NCBI GenBank assembly: GCA_028753945.1
Contig: JAPNXP010000009.1
Location: 4,650,001-4,714,000, forward strand
From: Hexactinellida sp. DTS-2022
Lineage: Eukaryota; Porifera; Hexactinellida
Reading direction: 5' to 3'
DNA: 64,000 nucleotides
The notes under the pieces: model-generated
Database searches by the model: none
The model's input: only the letters and a program-made list of their open reading frames with translations
What the model was told of the DNA's origin: nothing
Shown here: in pieces, positions 12,633-24,794 of the stretch
Layout of the letters: every line of letters begins with the position of its first letter
Numbering within the stretch: the first letter of the stretch is position 1
Translations under genes and position numbers: made by a program

Positions 12633-14190
12633 TTATCTAATTATTCGGCAGAAATAATAAATTGTTTCTGTTGAAACATCTATGTCCCTTGTGGCACTTA
12701 GAATTGCAACAAGAGATGTTTTCTTGCAAGGATATCGATTGGTTTTACAAATTTTACATCTGCAGAATGCTCTGCCTACGATTCCAAACGATGCATTTCT
12801 CATTGCTGTTTGAGAAATTGAGCTAGGAGTGATATTGTCAGGTTGGATAAAATTGGTAGAACACAACTCGAATTGATTTCGACTGTACTCATTGTTCAAT
12901 ATTCTGTCTCGTGTCCCTATGCCTATGGTGTAGTTGTCATACTCTACTTCAGTTATTACTCCATTCAATTTATGTTGTCCTAGCGAAGTAATCCTATCTG
13001 GTCTTTCAATAGGAATGATCACGTTATCTCCAACGCAAGCTGGGTGGAACCTCTTTGCTGAGAATTGGAGCATGCGGTCATGGAGCTTGTTCTGGTTACG
13101 ATTTATTGTCTCTCTGATGTTTTTTAATTCACTAAGTTCAAGTTTATATCACATTTTGGACACCAAACTGAAGTTCCGTACCATTTGTCCAACCACAAAA
13201 CACATGAATCTTACCTCTACATCCCTGACAAGAATGCGCGTCGGTTGCGAAATATCATCAAGATAAGGATGTAGCAGTGTGAAAAAGAGAGGAGAATCTG
13301 TAGAAGAGGGTGAAGAAATATGAGAGTATTCATGATAGCCAAAGGGTAACTGAAGTTCTGGTTGAGTATAAGGTGAGATAGGAGTAGAAAGAGCAGGATT
13401 AGAGTCATTATCCTGCGCAGCTTTTTCATTAATGCTGTTTATGATGCACTCCAGATCTTCCTCAGTATGGATATCATGCTCAACTTCATGAGGTATACAG
13501 AAGTCTAAAAGGCCTGAAGAGAGTTTATGATTGTATAAGACCTCTTAAGGTGTAAGTCCGATGGTAGAATGATGGGTTGTATTTTTTTGTATTGAACCCT
13601 TTTTAAGTATTAGATCCAGTACAGATCGGTGGCATTCTCCCTCATTATGGAGTCAAGTGCATTTTTTTACTCTGTTCGCTCGCTCTACAGACCCCTGACT
13701 TTCAGGATGGGGTGGCTTGCCATGAATAATTTTAGTTGAGGTCCATTTCTAATTGATCAAAGAGAAAAAAGTTAAGTGGTCAAAGTTCACCACCGTTATC
13801 GGATTGAAGTATTTGAGGTGGACCTAGTTCGCAGAAAATGCGAACTAGGTCCACCTTGTTGATGTTGATTGGTTTAACAACTAGGTACTTAACAGACTTT
13901 TTGGCCTTGCGGAGATGGCATTCTTCACATCCTTGCAAAATCATGTTCGCAAGCCTTTCTGTTATTCCGTGGTACAATCCACTAACGCACTTGTACAAAC
14001 CCAATTTCCTAACATGATTATGTTCAATATTTGTACGGAGCAATGCATCATAAATATCTTCATTAGCTAGTACACGCTTATCAGATGTATCGTCATCTTC
14101 TCTCTTCGCAAATATAGAATCTTCACATAGTCGTATGTAAGCACCTTGTATCTCAAATGTAATCTATGCCATCTAAGTTTTTCAGGCTTA
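12633..14190 (-). pseudogene. KRBA2-like integrase pseudogene
   Basis: Minus strand, from about 14190 down: an N-terminal block ending LGLYKCVSGLYHG, a zinc-binding-like GCEECHLRKAKKSVKYLVVKPI, then LGPPQILQSDNGGE (second Asp region of the DDE core) and HGKPPHPESQGSVERAN (Glu region). The C-terminal part has RFHPACVGDNVIIPIERPD, GTRDRILNNEYSRNQFELC and a cysteine cluster CRCKICKTNRYPCKK. This is the order in KRAB-A domain-containing protein 2-like integrases. The core is shortened between VKPI and LGPPQ, and stops at 13560-13740 break it. The 146-codon C-terminal ORF (12633-13073) is still open. Confidence 0.8.
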
Positions 14191-15050
14191 TTTCATCCAT
14201 GGCTCCACTAGTGTATAATGCAGATTGATTTGTGGACTGTAAAGTTACGAGTTCTTGAATAAATGACAATTTTGCCATTCTTACCGAAACAATCGAATAC
14301 TCGCTAGAATCATAGTGAATTTGTTCCTGCCCAATTTATACCATACAGAATTGAATTCCAGACCTAAGAAAGCTGAGCGCATAACAGAATAATAAATATT
14401 CTTTGAAAATTTAGACCAAAGTATTTATTTCGATCGTTGTTGATACTATGAAAATATTTTCCTTAAACGACCCACAATAACAATATATGAGGTACTTAAA
14501 CATAACGTTTATATTTCGTGTGTTCGTGAACACACCAAATAATTTGATGAGTACGCGAACACTCCAAATAATAATAGTGTGTTCGCGAAAACACAGAATT
14601 CTCTAATACAATGCAACATATATACATATATTTTTGTTAGTATGTTTCGAGTTGTTTGGAAGGGGGCGCTACGTGGATTTAGAACGCGAAACAGAAATAC
14701 AACCTCACGTCAAAACAGCGATAACTAAATATTAATCTAAAAAGATTTTTAGATATAACTTCAGGTTCAAAGCCATTAAAAGTTTTTAAATTAATTTCTA
14801 TTTTATTGTTGATTGTTTAACAAAAGCCAGTCCTTTAAAAATGAATTACCATTACAATTTTAACACTGTTACTTGCTTTCCTAATCGAAATAAAGCACAA
14901 TTTTCTTATTTCAAACCAGTGTTAAATTCACAATAGTCAGTGATATCTTTAATTTCAATATAAATGCGGACAAATCAAAACGAATATAATTGATAAATCG
15001 TTCGAATAAATGAATAGTAAAAAGAATGTAGAATGTATAGTGCTGATTGA
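14191..15050. other. AT-rich stretch with a short CACAC/GTGTG palindrome region
   Basis: Around 14500-14600 the words GTGTTCGCGAA and ACACACCAAATAAT recur in both orientations. No gene recognised. Confidence 0.35.
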
Positions 15051-16725
15051 TTAATCAAACATGGATTTGTTGAACAAACACAGATGTATCGTAATATTGA
15101 GACTTTGTGGAGGGGGGCGGATTCGAGGATAAATTGTTGACAAGGGGCGCTGATCTAATTGTTCTATCATGCCGCTACATTCTCCAGAGCAATTGGCAGC
15201 TGTCAAGGTAAAAATATCCAAGTAGTTTGTCTTCTTTGCATACAAACTGAGCATACCTGATTAGGGATATCTGTCTCAATCTCGTGTTAGAATCGGGAAA
15301 ATCAGAAATGTCGGAATTATCATCTTCGTTCTCTTCCGTAACATGTCCCAAGGTATGACTTATTGACTCGAGATATTTCAAAGGAGTCTAATCTCCAGAT
15401 GCTAACTTTTGATTACACAATACACGGTGCTCATCATTTGTTATATCCTTTTTATACATTGGTCTTATAGTTTCCCTGCCTTGTCGCGATCTCGCGAATT
15501 CATTTCTGTATCTGCTATTATTTCATCTAGCACTTTAGAAATTCCAAATTCTCGGGTGAACACATTTAATTCTTGACTTTAGTTGTCGGTCATAACTCTC
15601 CGAACCGTTATTTGTCCCTTTCATACCATCAAATCTTTTATATTAAATCAATGACTTTTTGTTTTTGTTTGTTTGGAGTTGATTGAGGAACTGGTAATAG
15701 CTACAGACTTTAAACTTTGCAGGGGGTTAGGAAATACTGTATCTAGAAACATGTTCTAATATTTAAAAAATATTCACATCTTCCCTCCCTAAAGGTGCCA
15801 AAACTTTAGCCTATTTAATTCGAGGGTTTTCCAGTATGGATTATCGGTAGCATTCAATTAGTATAAAGGATTTACTGTCTGTATCAATTGTTAAGTGTGC
15901 ATTATATGTAGAATGTCTATCTGAAACTGATTTATTTGGTTGAGAGGATCTTCATTAATCCAATCAGTTATTTGTGTTCCGTCTGTCTACCCGCACATTT
16001 CTAGCATTCCATTGTGTCTATTTGATTATTACTAATCAATTCAATAACTTCTCCACAGGTAAAAGTCAGGGTCCACAGAGTTGTACAGTTCCTCAGTGAT
16101 ATTTAATTAATTTTATATTTGGATTCGGTTTATTATTATATACGGACATGCGTTAATATCTAGAAATTGTCAGTTAAATAATCAACAAATACAGGCGCTG
16201 ATACAGTCCCAATTACAGCCCGTCCTTTTTACTATAAAATGGCAAATACGTGATGTAGGGAGGGCCGGAGGGGTATATAATTATTGTTAATTTTTCGTTA
16301 CATAACCGACATTTTTTAAGGAACCTAAATTCATTTTGAGCTCAATCATCACATACATTACTCAATTTGATTTACGTCCATTAGGGTATGTATTTATATA
16401 CAACCGGAATTTAATTTGAAAAGGCATGTGTTTGAATATAAGCGAGGGCCACAGGCCTGAGTTCAAGTTGTAAGAACGCACGAGCGCGGACGAGCATCTA
16501 AAATGGATAATTATTTGATCGATTTTCTTCTACAGGATGAATATGTGGACCTTTTGGATATTTCAAATTTCGTTCTTGATCTAGTTTGGCTGTTCCTTTG
16601 CATTTGTATTTGAAAAGAGTGCATCTGAGATAAGTTTGAATCCGAATGACTTTGAGAGAAAAATATTTGAATCCATCTGAAGAAAATCTCTTACCGTTGC
16701 TGCGTCTATATATATTCCATTGCAT
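15051..16725 (-). pseudogene. MULE-type transposase with FLYWCH finger, degraded
   Basis: The N-terminal ORF (16725-16498) reads FSSDGFKYFSLKVI...YLRCTLFKYKCKGTAKLD...HIHPVEEN, a FLYWCH-like zinc finger (C-x-C...H-x-H pattern, WN at its start). About 850 bp further on, 15660-15400 gives TNNGSESYDRQLKSRIKC and HPRIWNF, the conserved C-terminal block of FLYWCH/MULE transposases (TNN...E.WH/YD..L...HP.IW.F), followed by frames to 15051. The catalytic middle is missing or scrambled. A related FLYWCH scrap lies at 29963-30175. Confidence 0.65.
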
Positions 16726-16884
16726 AAACTGAAGTTTAATGTTTCTACAAATTTTCCTTTTTATTTGTGGAAATTTCTAAATTGATCTGCATTTTTTCCT
16801 GATCTAATAATTTCTCAATTCAGCTTATGATTATAATACTAACAATTATATGGACACAACTTTATTTTAAAACAAAAACTACTA

Positions 16885-17328
16885 CAGTAGAACTCGGTTA
16901 AGACGTACCACCTTGGGAGACAAGAAAAAGTACGTACTAACCGAGGCACGTCTTATCCGTAGGCATAATCCACAAGTCGAAATAATGACTTGTTCAATGA
17001 TGTGAATCGATGTATGGTATACAATTATATAACATACTTAACGATATGGTTAAAGTATTTTATTTGTCACCTACTCACTTAAACCACATAATACCTGAGT
17101 TCTGCGAATAGTTTTCTAGAGTACGTACTAACCGAATTAAAATACATGCATTATATTTAATTGGGAATATAAATTGGTACGTCTTATCCGAGGTACGTCT
17201 TATCCGAGTACGTATTAATCGAATCATTTATAATGGATCAGATAGGAGGAAAAATCGGTTATTAGAGAACAGTACGTGATATCCGAGAGTACGTCTTAAG
17301 CCGAGTACGTACTAAGCGAGTTCCACTG
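16885..17328. mobile_element. Pogo-like non-autonomous element, 444 bp
   Basis: Ends CAGTAGAACTCGGTTAAG and CTAAGCGAGTTCCACTG are inverted and flanked by TA on both sides. Repeats of GTACGTCTTATCCGA and AGTACGTACTAACCGA fill the subterminal regions. Confidence 0.8.
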
Positions 17329-17344
17329 TACATATTACAGACAA

Positions 17345-17465
17345 ACAGTATAAAACCCCAATAGCACCCCCTCCTCCCTCCCCCCGTAGCATCCTCCTTA
17401 ATGTCAAAATCTCCCCTTCTCCACTCCACCTCATCTCCTCCTCCCACTTCTCTCTCCTTCCCACT
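17345..17465. repeat. Polypyrimidine tract, about 120 bp
   Basis: Nearly pure C/T on the plus strand (runs such as CCCCCTCCTCCCTCC and CTCCTCCTCCCACTTCTC). Low-complexity sequence; not coding. Confidence 0.7.
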
Positions 17466-18194
17466 TTCCAAAATGAAACCAAGCAAATAAAGTAGTAACA
17501 TGTAAATTATGTAAGTTTGTAAGCTATTACATATACAGTAGTTATTAACTTTATGTAGCCAACATACGAAATTATAGTACACAGTATCATTTACGCCAAT
17601 AGCCAACACTACCTTATCTGATTACGATTAACAAAATAATATAAACAAAATATTTTATACAAAATTGTTGTTGTGAAATAAAACGATTAAAAAAATGTTT
17701 AAACCTTTTAATTTTCCTGAATAGCAATAATCTAATCCTGGATTTCTTACGACTTATGGTTACTATCCTACAAATTTTATTGGGTATAATCACAACTATT
17801 AACTTCTTTCTAAATGTACTAGGCGAATGTCTAGAAACAGATATACATATATGTATATATAAGACAAGTAAAAGGTAAACTATTTTTTCAATTAGTTTTG
17901 ATTGTTTGCCTTGTATTAACCAATTTGGGGCCTTGTATTAACCATTGGGGGCCTCCTACTTTTACCCAGACAGCCGCCCTACCCTCTCCATTCATACAGT
18001 GAAACAATTCATCTATAGCCATTCAATCGGCCCCCATTTTAATTAAATTACCCTTCGTTCGTTGTGTGTAACGACATAACAAAATGAGCATCGCATTGAT
18101 GCTCCCTGACAATGCGGTTCCCAGTGTACAAAAATACTCTCAAAGGAAAATAGGTTAAGTTACACAAAATTACTCAAACTATGAAATTAACCAG

Positions 18195-18260
18195 TTTACA
18201 GTGAAATCTAAAGTCGGCTATAAATCGGCTTATAACGAAGTTCATAGGTCCGGACATCCT
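18195..18260. mobile_element. Possible left end of a pogo-like element
   Basis: CAGTGAAATCTAAAGTC after TTA at 18199 looks like a pogo-type end with GGCTTATAACGAAG repeats. No matching right end was found. Confidence 0.25.
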
Positions 18261-18429
18261 TATATTTGACTATACTATATTCTAAGAAATCGATATAATG
18301 AAATTCTCTTTTTGGCGAAGATATTTATTCCATAAGTCTTGTAATTCGTGTTCAGCATTGATAGGACATGTTGATTGCACAGTGGCTTAAAACTGTAGTT
18401 GATAGGAAATAGGCTTTAGGTTGCAGGTA

Positions 18430-18650
18430 CTCAAAAGTGAAGTATTATTGACATTTAGGTTATTGATAGCTGCGAATTGAATGGCATCATCAAAAATGAT
18501 CTATCCACTCTTTTAAGTATAGTTCTGGGCGATTTGTTGAAGATCAATGAAATTTTTTTTGGTTTGTTAAGTTAACAATCTTTTAATACTCACCCATAAT
18601 TATTGTTCAAATATCTTGAACATGGGGAATATTTCGTAAAAGTCCAGTTC
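18430..18650 (+). repeat. Dispersed repeat A, copy 1
   Basis: Resembles 45308-45523 in the same orientation: shared words GAAGTATTATTGACAT, GGTTATTGATAG, and TATTCACCCATRATTATTG near the end. With repeat B it brackets 2 kb here and 3.4 kb at the second locus, where a Harbinger transposase lies between them. Confidence 0.6.
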
Positions 18651-19847
18651 CCAAGGGATATAAGGATTTGTACACTCATGTAAAGGGGGTAGATGGTTAC
18701 TGAATGTAATTATAACGTGTATTAGAACTCATAATACCCTAGATGACTTTTTATAGCATAGCGGTCAATTGCGCATCACAATAAATAACCTCCGAATTGT
18801 GCAAAACTAACAGCCTTCAATATCAAAAACCCAATATGAGTTCATAGTTCGCTGCTCTAATTGATGAAATTGTCCTTACGTGCTCAGTTGTTCTTAATAT
18901 ATAATAATTTCCATACATTTGGGTAACCAATAAAAAATACTACTGAATAGTATCGAATAATTATTTTTTGCATTTTCATAGCAACACAAAGAGACAATGG
19001 AATTCGCTAAAATATTCAAAGTTGCGCACTGTTTCGGAAGCTAAGATTTCCATAATTAATTCTTACAACATTAATCTAAAACCTGTCAAAATTTCTCTTT
19101 GATCTTTGATGTGCTTTTTTTTTTCGCTTACCTGAGATGTTTGATTTTGAAAGTTTTGAAGAATTTTGGACACAAGAGCTTTTACCCCCTGTTAAAATTA
19201 AAATGCAACAGTGTAACATTAAATCAGTATAGAAATATAGATTTAGCATACTCATTTTGTATATATTTGAATACAAAATAACCACGATTCCTTATACAAT
19301 GTAGTTCAGAGTGAAATGAAATATGTTGTATTTTAGAATTCTGAAAACCGCAAATGGAACTATACATTTGATATAATTCAAAAATATATTTATCGGCGTA
19401 GTTTGTGTTCAAATCAATTGAAATTTAATATGAATGTTAGTATACTATCTAACTTTAATATAATACCATTTAGAGGCATTTTGATAACCACAAATATTTT
19501 CCTATTTCCATGTGTTAAGCCACTGTGGATAGTGATTGAAGTAGTTTTCGATATAAAGGCTGGCTGTAGGGTTATCTGTAGCTCTGTGCAAACTCCAACG
19601 CACCTCGCGAATTACTGAGTCTTTCGTTCTGTAGGCGTTGTTGGCAACCTATACATCGGCATCAAGAATAGCAGAAGCAGGTATAAATTTCCACATCTGT
19701 TTCCCAAACGTATTCACGACACATAAGTACTTGTGTGGTATGATTCCCACGATGTAATTCTTTTTGTTTTAAAATATCATCCTAGTTTCCTTGTTCCTTC
19801 ACTGGCGATAATGATAAAACGAAGCTGTAGTTGGCTGTTTTCACTCC

Positions 19848-20120
19848 CAGTAACTAATTTGGATAGTCATTGAAAAAGACAATTATCATCTCCTTCGATA
19901 TGTTCCGTTTCCCAAGGTTCAAAACCGCTAAGTAACTTCCCAACGCTATTATATTGTTGTCTGCAAACTGATTCAAATGATATCCCCAACATATCGCATT
20001 TACTATGCTGCCAGTTTCATCTATCACAGTGATCCTTGGGTCCATCGGTGTGTCGTGTGGGGGAGAGGAACTGCATCGTGAAATGATTCCCATAGCATTG
20101 TGTATAGATACTGCATTCCA
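19848..20120 (-). CDS. OB-fold-like ORF, unassigned
   Basis: A 79-codon ATG ORF (20093-19854), open further upstream. It contains DPRITVIDETGSIVNAICWG and NIIALGSYLAVLNLGKRN, which resembles an RPA-type OB strand pattern (lvDetGsi...lWG...GdvvalknlK). A polypyrimidine-poor acceptor GAATGCAG precedes it. It could be a host exon or part of the element bounded by repeats A and B. The match is by eye and weak; a spurious ORF is possible. Confidence 0.3.
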
Positions 20121-20201
20121 TAAAATATTAATTAGTTTACAATTTAATTAATAAATGAATTATTCTAATGTTATAGCCTGCTTTCGAAGATACGTATAGA
20201 C

Positions 20202-20313
20202 CAGCGTTTCCCAACCTTTCTTCAACCGCGGACCCCCTTTAACAAATATTAAACACTATGCAGACCCCCTCCCATTACGCGTAATACAAATCTCGAGATT
20301 TTTCGGACCCCTG
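20202..20313. mobile_element. hAT MITE, 112 bp, copy 1
   Basis: Starts CAGCGTTTCCCAACC and ends TTCGGACCCCTG, with exact 8-bp duplications GTATAGAC at 20194-20201 and 20314-20321. Same length and almost the same target as the element at 40912-41023. Confidence 0.88.
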
Positions 20314-20614
20314 GTATAGACTGACAAATATATTAATTTAACTGAAATGAATTGTATGAATATATTGTTAGATTCTTTTAACTTACCACGAAATACACTA
20401 CTTTGTGTGTGTATCTAGCACGTTGAGTATCTGTATAGCTGGGTGGAGTATAGATCTGTTGTATATTCCGAGTATAATCTCCATAATATCTCTCTTCTAC
20501 ATTAAATGGGTAAAATGATAATTTGTTGTTTTCTTATGAATCATTGTTAACTTACAACTTCCTCTTCTTTTCCACTTGTGGGACAATTGCACAAATGGGA
20601 TGTAGGTGTATCTT

Positions 20615-20906
20615 AGGAGAAAATAATTGTAATGATTTGAAATTATGCAGCTTGAGTAATTCGAATTTGAAATAAAAATTCTTATATTCTAATTTGCTTC
20701 ATTATGATCCGAAATTATATATTTATTCAGCTCATTTAACTCCAGTTTAATTTTAAATCAAAGAATTTACTGTATTGTTGTACTTAACATTATATCGTTT
20801 TATTTAAACATGAATGTTTAATCATCTACAAATGTTATTATGCTGCTAGAAGCTCCTATGTTTGAATACAATTATATTTGACTCAATTCTTTTTGCCGGT
20901 TGTATA
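20615..20906 (+). repeat. Dispersed repeat B, copy 1
   Basis: Resembles 48964-49282 in the same orientation: GATTTGAAATTATGCA, GAGTAATTCGAA, AGAAATTATATATTTA-like, ATATCGTTTTATKTAAA, GCTGCTAGAAGCT and TTTTGCCGGTT. Weaker similarity extends left to about 20570 (CCACTTGTG..GCACAAATGGGA). Confidence 0.65.
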
Positions 20907-21206
20907 GATTGCTCTAAGATTAATCGTAGTTGACGACCGTTACCATTATTTCACCGGAATATTGATCAATAAATACCGTATGTAAAGTCTATTATTTCGA
21001 AAATTATTATCCTTAGCAATGTTACGAATATCTATTAGTGAAATTTAATCACCTTTGAAGATTTATTAGGGATGTTTTGATATTCTACCCACCATACTTG
21101 TAAAATGTTCCAAATATTTTCTAATATTTTTGTGAATTGTCTTCTATTTGGGAAAAAATACTATGGAATTAGCATATTTCTAAAATAATATACACGTAAC
21201 TATAAT

Positions 21207-21452
21207 CAGGGGCGTTCCGTGCGGGGGGTATGGGGGGTGCTGCACCCCCCCCCCCCTCCACTTTTCGCCTATCTCGTAGGTAAATCCTGGGTTGTCGGTA
21301 AAACTGATCGATTAACAGAAATTTCGGATATTCTTGTTGATGAAACCTGTGGGTAAACTGCTCTATCTGCCTCCACGTTTAGCATCAATGTATGTACGTC
21401 GGTAAAACCAAGAAGTTACACCCCCACTCAAAATGGTCACGGGATGCCCCTG
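21207..21452. mobile_element. hAT MITE, 246 bp
   Basis: Ends CAGGGGCGTTCCGTG and CACGGGATGCCCCTG with exact 8-bp duplications ACTATAAT at 21199-21206 and 21453-21460. The left part has a run of C residues. Confidence 0.9.
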
Positions 21453-21700
21453 ACTATAATAGATAATTGACATTTTCATTAGACACATTACTTTAATTTG
21501 ACTTCTAAATTTGGTTTGAGGTTTAAACTCTTTGATGCCAATCGAAAGTGAAAGTAAAGGGAAATAAAATTGAATTTCAATTGAAATTGTTTTTAAAATT
21601 TATTTATACCTTGGACCCCAGGGCATCTATGTCTTTTATTACTGATACGCTTATTATTTTATATTGCATTTCCTTAATATTTTATATATACTATATTTAG

Positions 21701-22007
21701 TCTGGAGAACGATTGAAAGTTTTGGATAGTCTGATACAAGCATCTAATATGATTTCGCACCTAGATTATGAGAATATTTATCCTTTTCACAGTGACAACA
21801 TTTCATCTTTATTTAGTTATTTAACTGGACATGATTATTATTTTTCTCGTGTTGAACACTCGGTTTTAGAATTTGCAATCTCTTCTCATCAGAAATCACT
21901 CTGTATGGATTCTCTCAAATTTATGAATAAATCTTTAATTTCAATGCTATATGAATGCGGTTCATTTAATAGGATTTTGAATCTCATTGAAATTTCTTTA
22001 GTTTCAG
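21701..22007 (+). CDS. Candidate internal exon of an unidentified host gene
   Basis: An AT-rich tract ending CTATATTTAG (acceptor) is followed by 102 open codons starting SGERLKVLDSLIQASNMI and ending NLIEISLVS, then donor CAG|GTATTT. The frame starts at phase 0 and ends at phase 1. The translation is a mixed, amphipathic helical sequence with no repeats of low complexity and no transposase motif. The frame stays open for about 49 codons past the donor, so a longer terminal exon cannot be excluded. I do not recognise the protein. Being bounded by good splice signals in a TE-poor patch makes it the best host-exon candidate of the window. Confidence 0.45.
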
Positions 22008-22395
22008 GTATTTTACTCAATTTTTGTATATTTTATTCGCTAGATTACTTAATGATAATCTGTTTGATTTGTGAATTGCTTATCAAATATTCAACTTGTC
22101 TTTGTAAGTTTGTATCACAAAGTGTCAATAAAAGTATTATTAAATTTAGTGTATAGTAGTTTGTCACAGCTACAAGGCTTAATTAATTTTCTAAATGATA
22201 ACCACTCAATGGCACATTATGACACCACTTGAAAATTTCTAAAAAATTTCATGAATCTAAATTTCTCTAAATTGTATAATACATTCACGTTAAGTATATT
22301 CTAATATAGATTGGTAATTATGGAAGTTAAATTCTGAAAGTCTTCACTGATTGATAGGGAACTCCATCATTTAAACAATAAAAAGTAAGTTTTCC

Positions 22396-22463
22396 TTTGT
22401 TTGTTCGTGTTGGACACCACGCAACACAATTAACGGCCGCATCGCGGCCTTACCCTCCTCAAA
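22396..22463 (-). repeat. Helitron-like 3' segment with GGCCGC hairpin, truncated
   Basis: Contains the hairpin GGCCGCATCGCGGCC and TTTGTTCGTGTT, matching 54781-54846 (GGCCGCTTCGCGGC). Probably a scrap of the Helitron family seen there. Confidence 0.45.
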
Positions 22464-22549
22464 TTACCACTCTTATTACATACTCATTTCAGTACGCTAG
22501 TATTTGGGAGCCAAGTATGTCAACTAATTAATTAATGCAATTTATGAAC

Positions 22550-22733
22550 CAGTGTATTATACAGCCATTTTTAAACACGCTCATAATCCTGGTCCGATCC
22601 AATTTTCATACGCCTAAATCACAAATTAATGTTACGGTATAGAGAGGATTCCAAATTTTTTCGCTCCTAAATAAAATTTTCCAAAAAATCATGTTCCAAA
22701 AAGGAGCGTCTTGCGCTCCTGGATAATTCCTTG
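22550..22733. mobile_element. 184-bp hAT MITE, copy 2 of family CAGTGTATTATAC
   Basis: Closely similar along its length to 1635-1818 and equally long. Exact 8-bp duplications TTATGAAC at 22542-22549 and 22734-22741. Confidence 0.88.
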
Positions 22734-22929
22734 TTATGAACTCAGAATTTAAGGTCCTGCATAATAAATTGCATGATTATTATTAATTCGCTGCATCATC
22801 AATATGTCATTATTATGCCGAATATTGGTAGTAAATCGTTGAATAATTATTGAGATTCGATATTAATACTTCAGAGGCTACTCCAGAACATGGAGTCATT
22901 CTAAATTTTCTTTCTGGTACGTACTCTTC

Positions 22930-23450
22930 ACCGCCTGGTTTTGACTATCCATCCCATCCACACTGCTATGCAGGGACGCACCGCTACCATTGGAGCTCCT
23001 AGGAAGTATGTTGAGCAGCTCCCATCTATTCTCGCGCAAGATGCCTCAGATGATCAGAACGCTGCTGCTTTCTATACAACAGTAGAACTGAGGCTATTGA
23101 TCTGAGTATCGACCGTCCCACTATTCCTCGCAGGATGCTGAGCTTCGCAGGAGAGGTCATCAAGTGAATCTCGAGATTCAAGTAGAACAGATTGAGGCCT
23201 ATTACACCGACCTGTACCAGTCCATGTTCAGTGCTGCTGTAGAAAGCATCTTCAAAAGGTACTACTCTCCGATAATGCAGAATGTCGAGTAGATCGAGAA
23301 GGTGCTAGCTGACCCAATTACTGGTAACGAATTTATTCACGCAGTTTGCAATTTATTACAGGGGACGTCCATGAGGACCACATCCAACGTTAAAGGGAGC
23401 AGTGGTTCGAGTTTGCACCAAGTAGGCCGCCAATTTTTCAATTAATTCAA
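22930..23450 (+). pseudogene. hAT transposase fragment (ZMYM1/P52rIPK-like C-terminal half)
   Basis: Plus-strand pieces in two or three frames: RTIGAPRKYVEQLPSI, then ELRRRGHQVNLEIQVEQI followed by EAYYTDLYQSMFSAAVESIF and MQNVE-IEKVLADP. This matches the region after the acidic core in ZMYM1-like hAT proteins, where a basic linker is followed by E.YYR..YFE.LD..I..I..RF.....Y....LE.LL. Stops and frameshifts are present; no core or dimerisation motif remains. Confidence 0.55.
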
Positions 23451-23761
23451 CATCAAAATATCATATACTTCAAATTTTGAAATAAGGTGATAGCCGCAGC
23501 GGAATCCGTCGATATTTTGCAATGGATTTTAACTTGTATGTTTTTAAGGCAGAATAAATAGTAGTAATTCACATCAGAGTGGACCATCGGTCGATGTGTC
23601 ATGAATCCTCGGGGGGATGGGTCACGTCTGCGTGACCCGTGACCCATTTTGGATTTAAATGTATTCTCTTGTTAAAATACTAATCACTCATCATCGATTC
23701 ATCATCATAATCATATTGATGTGCATAGAAAAATCATACTTATTTGATTTTGACGGGTGCG

Positions 23762-23845
23762 CGTCGTTAGTCCTACTACACATGTAGACGGTACTCCTAA
23801 TTCTGATATGTAGATGTTTGTCCTACTCAAAAAATGTCTTTAGTC
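23762..23845 (+). repeat. Minisatellite array, left piece
   Basis: Repeats of GTTAGTCCTAC with spacers such as ATGTAGA. It is the left part of an array that continues at 26910 after the P-element insertion. Confidence 0.65.
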
Positions 23846-23966
23846 CATAGCCTACTATATAAAGGCCATTTCACTGCTTTGGACCAGGGATAAGATAAAG
23901 GCGGGTTTATTTTTCTAACTGTAACCAATTACCTGATTAATACTAGAATCATATATCAACTACACA

Positions 23967-24794
23967 TCTATATTATTAAAACACAAACCTGTATATGTGT
24001 ATATGTGTGTGTATTAGTGTTGTTAGGTTGGAAAATTTCCTAGGAAATTTCCGGAATTTTCCAAAAAATATCTAAATTTCCGGAAATTTTACAAGGAAAA
24101 ATTATTAGATATATCTAGTTTTTTTAATTTTGATAAACCATATCTATATTATAGAGTTGTTACTGTGCGCTTGTTATTTTCCCTCATGACAGTCTAACTT
24201 AAGTAGCACAAAAACTTTGGCAATTTCAAATGAAGTTCCTAAGCATAATTTGAAATATATGTAGTATTTCCAGAAATTTCCGGAAATTTCCATAGAAAAC
24301 AAAATTTTTGGAAATTTACAAACTAGTGTGTATATATTTGTTTGTATGTTACGAGTTGATTGAAGAAAGTGGACGGTTTCCAAATGGGATTTTGGCAATA
24401 GGGGTAACTTTTGGCACCCGCCAACAAGTTGAGTTTTCCACTCAAAATTTCTCACACCTCGACAAGTTATGACGTCTTTGTCACATTTCGAGAACCCTGG
24501 AAAGTCACTTAATCGCACATAATTCGCGCCCTTTAAGAGAGAAAAATCTGAAAATTTAATAGAACATGTACATTAATGATGCGGACACGTTGGTCACACC
24601 AGATCACCAATATGCTTACTCATTATCACATGATGACGTAATCATTAAAATTTCACATTGTTAAATCCTACTATTTAGGCCTATTTACGCTTTATAATCA
24701 ATATTAGGAGTATATAAACCACACACCAACCGCTTCGCGGTTGGTGTGTGGTTGTGTTCTGTCGCGAAGCGACCTAGCAAGCGAAGCGCGCTAG
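23967..24794 (+). mobile_element. Non-autonomous Helitron, 828 bp
   Basis: Starts TCTATATTATTAAAACAC after an A and ends CTAG before a T, as expected for insertion between A and T. Near the 3' end are hairpins CCAACCGCTTCGCGGTTGG and GTCGCGAAGCGAC. A second copy with the same 5' end lies on the minus strand at 40481-40910 and lacks the insert at 24020-24321. Confidence 0.72.
24020..24321. mobile_element. Insert of TTTCCGGAAA-rich MITE in the Helitron
   Basis: Comparison with the other Helitron copy shows an extra 302 bp here. It starts TTGTTAGGTTGG and ends TTTACAA, with near duplications ATTAGTG and ACTAGTG. Inside are many copies of AATTTCCGGAAATTT in both orientations. Confidence 0.5.

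Noticed and set aside
17262-17609. 115-codon minus ORF
   Set aside because: It crosses the end of a pogo-like MITE and a polypyrimidine tract; no domain.
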